A DNA stretch of 7,261 bases, from positions 1 to 7,261 of the forward strand of contig JAGKWU010000034.1 of assembly GCA_021151695.1 (NCBI GenBank), written 5' to 3'. The stretch is from Cellvibrionaceae bacterium (lineage in GTDB: Bacteria; Pseudomonadota; Gammaproteobacteria; Pseudomonadales; Cellvibrionaceae). The number at the start of each line of letters is the position of its first letter. The stretch's first letter is position 1. A model generated the notes under the pieces. That model searched no databases. It was not told the DNA's origin and was given only the letters and a program-made list of their open reading frames with translations. A program made the translations under genes and the position numbers. This document shows, piece by piece, positions 1-5,306 of this stretch.

Positions 1-849
1 GTACTTGGCAGCCAGGTCAGCCAGGTAATCAGAGAATTCGTTGGTGGTGAATACGCGGCCTTCGCCAGCCAGATCGTATTTGCCATCTTTGTAGAATTCA
101 GTAGAGGCGCAATCCAGAGCCAGGGTTACGTTCTCGCCCAGTACATAGCCAGCTTTGGCAACAGCTTCAGCGATTACTTTCAGCGCATCTTCGTTAGATG
201 GCAGGTTAGGTGCGAAACCACCTTCGTCACCTACGGCAGTGTTCAGGCCTTTGTCGTGCAAGATTTTTTTCAGGCTGTGGAAAATCTCGGCGCCAACACG
301 CAGAGCTTCAGCAAAAGTTTTAGCTCCTACTGGCTGAACCATAAACTCTTGAATGTCTACGTTGTTGTCAGCGTGCTCACCACCGTTGATGATGTTCATC
401 ATGGGAACTGGCATGGAGTATTTGCCTGGAGTGCCGTTGATGTCAGCGATGTGTGCGTACAGAGGAACTTTTTTGGAGATAGCGGCCGCTTTAGCGTTAG
501 CCAGAGAAACAGCAAGGATGGCGTTAGCGCCCAATACGGTTTTGAAGTCGGTACCGTCAGCCTTGATCATAACGTTATCAACAGCGCGTTGATCCAACGC
601 ATCCAAACCAACAACCAGGTTTTTGATGGTGGTGTTGATATTGTTAACCGCTTTCAACACACCTTTGCCCAAATAACGTGACTTGTCGCCATCGCGCAAT
701 TCCAAAGCTTCACGTGAACCGGTAGAGGCACCAGAAGGAGCAGCAGCAGAACCTACGGAACCATCTTCCAGAATAACTTCGGCCAATACAGTTGGATTGC
801 CACGGCTATCCAGGATTTCAAAAGCTTTGATGTCAACAATCTTAGTCAT
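1..849 (-). CDS. eno: Enolase (phosphopyruvate hydratase), N-terminal 283 residues, cut by window edge
   Basis: Enolase interconverts 2-phosphoglycerate and phosphoenolpyruvate in glycolysis and gluconeogenesis; it is a cytoplasmic, Mg-dependent dimer. The reading frame is open from ATG at 849 to base 1 without a stop. Translation is co-linear with E. coli enolase: the PSGAST substrate-loop motif with Ser42, GGEHADNN with His159, GDEGG with catalytic Glu209, and metal ligand Asp246 in LALDCAS all fall at the same residue numbers (counting Met). The N-terminal alpha/beta domain (about 1-140) and the first part of the TIM-like barrel are present. The remaining roughly 150 residues, including the other metal ligands and the catalytic lysines, lie beyond the window, so this is truncation by the window and not a pseudogene. 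A strong ribosome site GGAG lies six bases before the ATG. It is downstream of kdsA in the same direction, with a 154-base gap that may hold its own promoter. Confidence 0.98.
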   Translation of the reverse strand, partial: MTKIVDIKAFEILDSRGNPTVLAEVILEDGSVGSAAAPSGASTGSREALELRDGDKSRYLGKGVLKAVNNINTTIKNLVVGLDALDQRAVDNVMIKADGTDFKTVLGANAILAVSLANAKAAAISKKVPLYAHIADINGTPGKYSMPVPMMNIINGGEHADNNVDIQEFMVQPVGAKTFAEALRVGAEIFHSLKKILHDKGLNTAVGDEGGFAPNLPSNEDALKVIAEAVAKAGYVLGENVTLALDCASTEFYKDGKYDLAGEGRVFTTNEFSDYLADLAAKY

Positions 850-854
850 GTTTT

Positions 855-858
855 ACTC
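855..858 (-). promoter_or_regulatory. Ribosome binding site of eno
   Basis: On the minus strand the sequence reads GGAGTAAAACATG. GGAG is a good Shine-Dalgarno core with six bases before the ATG at 849. It fixes the enolase start, in agreement with the family N-terminus MTKIVDI. Confidence 0.8.
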
Positions 859-910
859 CAAATATATAAAGCGAGCGTTATTTAAAATTCGTGTTGTGTT
901 TCGCCCTTTT

Positions 911-940
911 CCTCTATTTAAACTCTTCATTAAAAAGAGG
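911..940. repeat. Inverted repeat in the eno leader (11-base arms, 8-base loop)
   Basis: Arm CCTCTATTTAA at 911-921 and arm TTAAAAAGAGG at 930-940 are reverse complements at 10 of 11 positions, separated by eight bases. It lies about 60-90 bases upstream of the eno start and overlaps the putative -10 box. It lacks a GC-rich stem followed by a T-run, so it does not look like an intrinsic terminator. It could be an operator-like site, an mRNA leader hairpin, or a chance AT-rich palindrome. Confidence 0.5.
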
Positions 941-958
941 AGGGCCAATCTTCTTCAA
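929..958 (-). promoter_or_regulatory. Possible sigma70-type promoter of eno
   Basis: On the minus strand TTGAAG (953-958) is followed after 18 bases by TTTAAT (929-934), matching the -35 consensus at 4 of 6 and the -10 consensus at 5 of 6. Transcription would start near 922, giving a leader of about 73 bases before the enolase ATG. The call rests on consensus matching by eye only; other AT-rich hexamers lie nearby. An independent eno promoter is plausible because enolase is needed at high level. Confidence 0.35.
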
Positions 959-959
959 A

Positions 960-970
960 TGCCGTCGGCA
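960..970. repeat. Short perfect hairpin downstream of kdsA
   Basis: TGCCGTCGGCA is a four-base stem (TGCC/GGCA) around a three-base loop. It sits ten bases past the repeat-derived palindrome at 981-994, in the kdsA-eno gap. Reading toward eno it is preceded by TTTT but not followed by a T-run. A termination role is therefore unsupported; it may be fortuitous. Confidence 0.3.
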
Positions 971-975
971 AAACA

Positions 976-1005
976 CCGTCATCCCCTTGGGGATTCAGTG
1001 CCTTT
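976..1005 (+). repeat. Half-copy of the dispersed palindromic repeat at the kdsA 3' end
   Basis: The plus strand reads ACCGTCATCCCC, then TTGGGG, then ATTCAGTGCCTT. This matches the left arm of the larger repeat at 1881-1911 in the same orientation, with identical 12-base outer segments and one change in the inner 12 bases. It carries its own small palindrome ATCCCC/GGGGAT at 981-994. The match stops at the kdsA stop codon (1004-1006), so the repeat abuts or slightly overlaps the gene end. No matching right arm follows, so this is a half element. The small hairpin lies just downstream of kdsA and is followed on the minus strand by GACGGTGTTTTG, so it might act as a weak terminator or 3'-end stabiliser. 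Confidence 0.7.
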
Positions 1006-1855
1006 ATTTAATATCTAATACGGGAAAATTCTTTACCAAATCGTCGATAGCTTTCATCTGCGCCAGGAATGGCTCCAGCTTATCGAGCGGAAGCGCACTT
1101 GGGCCGTCGCATTTGGCGTTGGCTGGATCAGGGTGAGCCTCGAGGAACAAGCCCGCCAAACCAACTGCCATACCGGCGCGCGCCAATTCAGCAACCTGGT
1201 GACGACGACCGCTGGACGCAGCGCCCATAGGATCGCGACATTGCAGTGAGTGAGTCACGTCGAAAATTACCGGCGCATTGCCACTTACTTCGCGCATGGT
1301 GCGGAAGCCCAGCATGTCTACGACTAAATTGTCGTAACCGAAGTTGGTGCCGCGGTCGCAGAGAATAATTTGCTCGTTACCACACTCAGCAAATTTCTCG
1401 ACGATGTTTTTCATCTGGCCGGGGCTGAGGAATTGCGGCTTTTTGATATTGATGACCGCACCGGTTCTGGCCATAGCTTCAACCAGATCAGTCTGGCGAG
1501 CGAGGAACGCAGGCAGCTGGATAACATCAGCCACTTCGGCAACGGGAGCGCATTGATAAATCTCATGCACGTCAGTGATCACGGGAATACCAAATGTATT
1601 TTTGATTTCCTGGAAAATCTTCAAGCCTTCTTCCATGCCAGGGCCACGATAAGAGTGGATGGAAGAACGGTTGGCCTTATCAAAAGAGGCTTTAAATACG
1701 TAGGGGATGCCCAGCCTTTGCGTTACTTGCACATAGGCTTCGGCAACTTGCAAAGCCATATCGCGGGACTCAAGGACGTTCATACCGCCGAACAATACAA
1801 ACGGCAGTGAGTTGCCTACGCTGAGATTGCCTACTTTTACGATTTCTTGGGACAC
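1004..1855 (-). CDS. kdsA: 3-deoxy-D-manno-octulosonate 8-phosphate synthase (KDO-8-P synthase), GTG start
   Basis: KdsA condenses phosphoenolpyruvate with arabinose 5-phosphate to KDO-8-phosphate in the cytoplasm, the first committed step to the KDO of the lipopolysaccharide inner core. From GTG at 1855 the product is 283 residues (E. coli KdsA has 284). Numbered this way, FGGMNVLES, KASFDKANRSS, KKPQF and THSLQCRDP align with the family; Asn26, Lys55, Lys60 and Arg63 match E. coli numbering exactly. Asn26, in place of the Cys of metal-dependent enzymes, predicts the metal-independent class. An upstream in-frame ATG at 1888 would add 11 residues (MTVPRANKRIN) without family counterpart; it lies inside a palindromic repeat, so it is rejected as the start. 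A weak AAGAG lies seven bases before the GTG. pyrG is 123 bases upstream and eno 154 bases downstream, both in the same direction. Confidence 0.96.
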   Translation of the reverse strand: MSQEIVKVGNLSVGNSLPFVLFGGMNVLESRDMALQVAEAYVQVTQRLGIPYVFKASFDKANRSSIHSYRGPGMEEGLKIFQEIKNTFGIPVITDVHEIYQCAPVAEVADVIQLPAFLARQTDLVEAMARTGAVINIKKPQFLSPGQMKNIVEKFAECGNEQIILCDRGTNFGYDNLVVDMLGFRTMREVSGNAPVIFDVTHSLQCRDPMGAASSGRRHQVAELARAGMAVGLAGLFLEAHPDPANAKCDGPSALPLDKLEPFLAQMKAIDDLVKNFPVLDIK

Positions 1856-1880
1856 GTTAATTCTCTTGTTCGCTCTCGGG

Positions 1881-1961
1881 ACCGTCATCCCCGCAGGGGA
1901 TCCAGTGCCTTAAAATCAAAGTCGCTGGAGCGCCAGCCCGGTGGATCCTACGGGATGACGA
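1881..1961. repeat. Dispersed palindromic repeat (REP/MITE-like) filling most of the pyrG-kdsA gap
   Basis: The left arm at 1883-1904 starts CGTCATCCCC and ends GGGGATCCA. The right arm at 1942-1960 starts TGGATCC and ends GGGATGACG. The arms pair over nine outer and seven inner bases, with a small asymmetric bulge between. Inside is a further hairpin GCTGG/CCAGC at 1924-1937 with a four-base loop, and the left arm alone forms ATCCCC/GGGGAT at 1887-1901. Transcribed from pyrG toward kdsA it would fold as one long imperfect stem-loop. Nothing coding lies inside. CGTCATCCC...GGATCCA-type palindromes are known as scattered intergenic repeats in many proteobacteria; assignment to a named family is not made. 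The element supplies the false ATG upstream of kdsA. Confidence 0.8.
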
Positions 1962-1978
1962 CTCCCCGATAAAATTAA

Positions 1979-3598
1979 TTATTTCTTATTTGCCAAAGCC
2001 GCACTTACAAAGCTGGTAAACAGCGGATGACCATCGCGGGGCGTCGAGGTAAATTCCGGATGGAACTGGCAAGCCACGAACCATGGGTGATCTTGCAGTT
2101 CAACCATTTCCACCAGCGTATCGTCAGCCGACCAACCACCAATTTTCAAGCCAGCTTTTTGCAGTTGATCAACATAATTGTTGTTCACTTCATAACGATG
2201 GCGGTGACGCTCTACGATCACATCTTTACCGTAAATTTGACGCGCTTTGGCATCGGCAACCAAACGGCATTCCTGAGCGCCCAAACGCATGGTGCCGCCG
2301 AGGTCAGATGATTCATCGCGTTTTTCCACTTCGCCATCGGCAGTGATCCACTCGGTGATCAAACCAATCACAGGATGCGGAGAGTTTTTGTCGAACTCGG
2401 TGGAGTTAGCGCCTTTCAAGCCCAGCACATTGCGAGCAAATTCGATAACGACTGATTGCATGCCCAAGCAAATACCGAGATAAGGCACTTTGTTTTCGCG
2501 GGCATATTGCACCGCCATCAGCTTGCCTTCTACACCGCGCTCACCGAAGCCACCAGGAACCAGAATCGCGTCGGCGTCTTGCAAAATTTCTACGCCTTCC
2601 GCTTCAACACGCTCTGCATCAATGTAATTGATGTTCACCTTGGTGCTAGTGTGAATACCGGCGTGAGTCAGGGCCTCAATCAGGGATTTGTAAGCGTCCA
2701 GCAATTCCATGTATTTACCAACCATGGAAATAGTCACTGTCTTGGTTGGGTTGAGTTTGCCTTCAACTACTTTGTCCCACTCGCTCAAATCGGCTTCGCG
2801 GCATTGCAAACCGAGCAGCTCAACCACGATTTGATCGAGGCCAAAAGATTGCAGCAAACGCGGGATTGAATAAATAGTATCTGCATCTGGCAGAGGCACA
2901 ACAGCGCGCTCGGCAACGTTGGTGAAGAGCGCAATTTTGCGACGGGAATCTTCATCAACCATACGCTCGGAACGGCACAACAAAATGTCAGGTTGCAAAC
3001 CGATTGAACGCAGTTCTTTAACAGAGTGTTGCGTTGGTTTGGTTTTGGTTTCGCCAGCGGTGGCGATGTAAGGCACCAGTGTCAAATGCATGAGCAGTGC
3101 GCGTGAACCCATTTCAACTTTCAGCTGACGCACAGCTTCCAGGAACGGTTGGGATTCGATATCACCCACAGTACCGCCGATTTCCACCAGCGCTACATCT
3201 ACATCGCGGCCACCTTCGAGGATGCGGCGTTTGATTTCGTCGGTGATGTGCGGAATTACCTGCACTGTGCCGCCGAGGTAATCGCCGCGGCGCTCTTTGC
3301 GCAGCACGGTTTCATACACACGACCAGTGGTGAAGTTGTTGCGACGGGTCATCTTGGTACGGATGAAACGCTCGTAGTGGCCCAGGTCCAGATCCGTCTC
3401 GGCACCGTCTTCGGTCACGAATACTTCACCGTGCTGGAAGGGGCTCATGGTGCCCGGGTCAACGTTGATATAGGGGTCCAGCTTCATGATGGTGACTTTC
3501 AGGCCGCGCGCCTCAAGGATGGCTGCGAGGGAAGCAGAGGCAATACCTTTGCCCAAAGAAGAAACAACACCACCGGTGACAAAAATATATCGTGTCAT
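1979..3598 (-). CDS. pyrG: CTP synthase (glutamine-hydrolysing)
   Basis: CTP synthase converts UTP to CTP using ATP and glutamine-derived ammonia, the last step of de novo pyrimidine nucleotide synthesis; it is a cytoplasmic tetramer. The product has 539 residues (E. coli 545). The N-terminal amidoligase domain (about 1-265) begins with the nucleotide-binding SSLGKG at 13-18 and has KLDPYINVDPGTM and the metal-binding region EDGAETDLDLGHYERF with Asp71. The C-terminal class I glutamine amidotransferase domain has the oxyanion region GGFGERG, nucleophile Cys377 in GICLGMQ, and His513 and Glu515 in CQFHPEF, so the catalytic triad is complete. Ribosome site AGG lies six bases before the ATG. It follows tilS after 197 bases, a gap with a possible promoter and leader hairpins, and precedes kdsA; CTP is later consumed in activating KDO to CMP-KDO. 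No defects are seen. Confidence 0.98.
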   Translation of the reverse strand: MTRYIFVTGGVVSSLGKGIASASLAAILEARGLKVTIMKLDPYINVDPGTMSPFQHGEVFVTEDGAETDLDLGHYERFIRTKMTRRNNFTTGRVYETVLRKERRGDYLGGTVQVIPHITDEIKRRILEGGRDVDVALVEIGGTVGDIESQPFLEAVRQLKVEMGSRALLMHLTLVPYIATAGETKTKPTQHSVKELRSIGLQPDILLCRSERMVDEDSRRKIALFTNVAERAVVPLPDADTIYSIPRLLQSFGLDQIVVELLGLQCREADLSEWDKVVEGKLNPTKTVTISMVGKYMELLDAYKSLIEALTHAGIHTSTKVNINYIDAERVEAEGVEILQDADAILVPGGFGERGVEGKLMAVQYARENKVPYLGICLGMQSVVIEFARNVLGLKGANSTEFDKNSPHPVIGLITEWITADGEVEKRDESSDLGGTMRLGAQECRLVADAKARQIYGKDVIVERHRHRYEVNNNYVDQLQKAGLKIGGWSADDTLVEMVELQDHPWFVACQFHPEFTSTPRDGHPLFTSFVSAALANKK

Positions 3599-3622
3599 TG
3601 AAAACCTGAATTCTGTAAATTT

Positions 3623-3640
3623 AACGCCGCGACTGGCGTT
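3623..3640. repeat. Hairpin in the pyrG leader, proximal
   Basis: AACGCC at 3623-3628 and GGCGTT at 3635-3640 are perfect reverse complements around a six-base loop. On the minus strand the stem is followed by AAATTTAC and lies about 25-42 bases before the pyrG ATG, just upstream of the ribosome site. There is no T-run, so a terminator or attenuator is not supported. It might influence translation or mRNA stability. Confidence 0.4.
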
Positions 3641-3667
3641 GCGGATGAGTGATAAACAACCTGATTG

Positions 3668-3682
3668 GGCTCCGGGTGAGCC
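3668..3682. repeat. Hairpin in the pyrG leader, distal
   Basis: GGCTC at 3668-3672 and GAGCC at 3678-3682 pair perfectly around a five-base loop, about 70-85 bases upstream of the pyrG ATG. It would fall in the transcribed leader if the candidate promoter at 3723-3751 is used. No T-run follows in the direction of pyrG. Confidence 0.35.
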
Positions 3683-3722
3683 GTTTGTACATCAGGGGAT
3701 TTACCCTTTAGGACGGGGCGCC

Positions 3723-3751
3723 AGTCTACCCGAATGAGGGCTTTGGCTCAA
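3723..3751 (-). promoter_or_regulatory. Possible sigma70-type promoter of pyrG
   Basis: On the minus strand TTGAGC (3746-3751) and TAGACT (3723-3728) are separated by exactly 17 bases, each matching the consensus at 4 of 6 positions. Transcription would start near 3716 and give a leader of about 118 bases containing two small hairpins. The position, just past the end of tilS and a possible weak terminator, fits a separate pyrG transcription unit. Evidence is by-eye consensus only. Confidence 0.35.
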
Positions 3752-3753
3752 CG

Positions 3754-3773
3754 AAAAGCTGCCACAGACGGCA
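3754..3773 (-). terminator. Possible weak terminator after tilS
   Basis: On the minus strand TGCC-GTCTGT-GGCA is followed by GCTTTTC, about 24 bases beyond the tilS stop codon. The stem is only four base pairs and the T-run only four, so it would be inefficient at best and read-through into pyrG is likely. Confidence 0.25.
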
Positions 3774-3796
3774 ATAAAGTCTTGTACTCCAACGCC

Positions 3797-5131
3797 TTAT
3801 GCCGTGCGCCCCGGCCAATGGAGCGAAATCCGGTAGCCGTCGGAATCGGTTTGGAAGCCCTCACAAACCCACAAATCCCCCACCGCCACCAGCTCGCCGG
3901 CGCTGTAGATTAGCGGTAGTGATTCCCGCAGCCAGGGCGCAACCTGATACTCCTGCAGCAAGCGCTTCAGGGTTTGCGAGTGGCGACGGCCAGCAGGCTT
4001 ACAGCGCTCGCCACCACGGCGAAAGCGGATGTTGAGATCCGGCAAATCAGCTACCAGCATGCAAGACGAACCAAGTTCACCTTGGGATAGCCGCAGCAAA
4101 CCGCCCGTAGGTAACGCATGATCGAGCCCTGGAACCAGGGAAATCCTCTGCCCTTCCGCTACGAACATCGGCAAAGCCGCCAACGGCAAAGCGTAAATGC
4201 GTTCCTGATAAACCCGCAGCGATACATTTCCCCAATTAACTTGCACCTCAGCATCCTGTCGCCCGGCCAGCACCTGCTGTTCAATCTGGGCAAGATGCTG
4301 CTGCTCCGGCACCTCCAACCCCTGCCCGCGCAACCAATGGCGCAGCAGGTTATGACGGCGCGGCAGACTCAAGTTTTGTATATAAGGAAGGGACAGGCTG
4401 GTGCCGATGATTTCCGGCTGTAATCCGGCAAGCACCAGATCCTGCGCCGCCAACTCGTCAATCAGCTGCTCATTAGCCGCGCAGAGTTCGGCGGTCTGCT
4501 GCCATTTGCTCGCGAACTGTGGCCAGCGCTCGCGCAGCAACGGCATCACCTGGTTGCGCAGGTAGTTGCGGTCGTAGTGATCGTTTGCATTGCTCTCATC
4601 GTCCACCCAGCTCAAGCCTTGGGCCACTGCATAAGCCGCCAAGGCATCGCGGGTAAAACCTAACAAAGGACGGTAGAGAATCCCCTGCCCCAGTACCCGG
4701 CTACGTGCCATAGCGGCCAAGCCGCGCGGACCCGTGCCACGCATCAGACGCAGTAACAGGGTTTCAGTTTGATCATCCGCATGATGGGCCGTACACAAAG
4801 TGTCGCCCGGCTGAATATATTGTTCGAAAACACCGTAACGCGCCTCGCGGGCCGCATCTTCGATTCCTCGCCCCTGATTTTTCACCTCCACTTTCACAGC
4901 GGTAAAGGGTACGCCCAAGGCTTCGCTAATAGCTGCACAATGTCGCTCCCAACTATTCGCATTAGGGGAAATCTGATGGTTGATATGCAGGGCTCGCAGC
5001 TGTACCGGCAAGTTCAGCGCCGCCAATGCATGGAGCAGCACACAGGAATCCAGCCCGCCAGACAAGGCAACCCACCAAACACCTTGTGCGGGTGGCAGGG
5101 AGTTGTGCAGTGTGGCGGGAGAAAAAGACAT
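3797..5131 (-). CDS. tilS: tRNA(Ile)-lysidine synthetase
   Basis: TilS joins lysine to C34 of the CAU-anticodon tRNA(Ile), using ATP, so that the tRNA reads AUA as isoleucine; it acts in the cytoplasm and is essential in most bacteria. The product is 444 residues (E. coli 432). The N-terminal N-type ATP pyrophosphatase domain carries the PP-loop SGGLDS at 24-29, GIEDAAREARYGVF around 89-102, HHADDQTET at 116-124 and RNYLRNQVMPLL around residues 168-179. A middle substrate-binding domain follows (about 245-315). The C-terminal TilS domain runs from about 357 to the end, with the conserved FRRGGERCKPAGRRHSQTLK stretch, so this is the long three-domain form. Ribosome site GAGG lies seven bases before the ATG. 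In Pseudomonas accA usually lies upstream of tilS; here a divergent peptidase gene occupies that side. The C-terminal tail is intact. Confidence 0.97.
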   Translation of the reverse strand: MSFSPATLHNSLPPAQGVWWVALSGGLDSCVLLHALAALNLPVQLRALHINHQISPNANSWERHCAAISEALGVPFTAVKVEVKNQGRGIEDAAREARYGVFEQYIQPGDTLCTAHHADDQTETLLLRLMRGTGPRGLAAMARSRVLGQGILYRPLLGFTRDALAAYAVAQGLSWVDDESNANDHYDRNYLRNQVMPLLRERWPQFASKWQQTAELCAANEQLIDELAAQDLVLAGLQPEIIGTSLSLPYIQNLSLPRRHNLLRHWLRGQGLEVPEQQHLAQIEQQVLAGRQDAEVQVNWGNVSLRVYQERIYALPLAALPMFVAEGQRISLVPGLDHALPTGGLLRLSQGELGSSCMLVADLPDLNIRFRRGGERCKPAGRRHSQTLKRLLQEYQVAPWLRESLPLIYSAGELVAVGDLWVCEGFQTDSDGYRISLHWPGRTA

Positions 5132-5306
5132 AGGGCTACCTCAAAAAAACAGGCCGCCATTTAATCACAAATAAAAACCCTTAGGCTCGCTGGCGAACGG
5201 AACGCGCCATGGCAGGCGGTAAGCTTTAATCGTCCAGACTCACAAAATCACCACAGAAAAGGCACAATAACCCTTTTTGCCGACAAACCTCGGAACTGCT
5301 GACGCT
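5132..5306. other. Divergent intergenic region between tilS and the S9 peptidase gene
   Basis: These 175 bases must contain the promoter for the rightward peptidase gene and probably one for leftward tilS. The tilS ribosome site GAGG is at 5139-5142. I found no convincing -35/-10 pair with proper spacing on either strand, although AT-rich stretches occur around 5160-5177 and 5243-5275. A short perfect palindrome GCCATGGC sits at 5206-5213. No small gene, RNA gene or repeat copy is visible. Confidence 0.6.

Noticed and set aside
1..849. Enolase as a truncated pseudogene
   Set aside because: The frame is open to base 1 with all expected residues in place; the missing C-terminal part is simply outside the window.
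256..1018. Plus-strand reading frames opposite eno and across the kdsA-eno gap (141 and 111 codons)
   Set aside because: They overlap the enolase coding region on the opposite strand, resemble no family, and run through promoter and repeat sequence; they are shadows.
1370..1810. A 146-codon plus-strand reading frame opposite kdsA
   Set aside because: Antisense to a fully conserved enzyme, with no independent coding evidence.
1881..1961. CRISPR repeat or intrinsic terminator explanation for the pyrG-kdsA palindrome
   Set aside because: There is no regular repeat-spacer series, and the stem is not followed by a T-run in the direction of transcription; a dispersed palindromic repeat explains the structure better.
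3149..3601. A 150-codon plus-strand reading frame opposite pyrG
   Set aside because: It lies wholly antisense to a strongly conserved CTP synthase, has no recognisable domain or ribosome site, and is explained by the codon pattern of the real gene.
5277..5306. TTG at 5277 as the peptidase start
   Set aside because: It would add ten residues without visible similarity to the family and has no well-spaced ribosome site; ATG at 5307 is the simpler choice, though the start is not certain.
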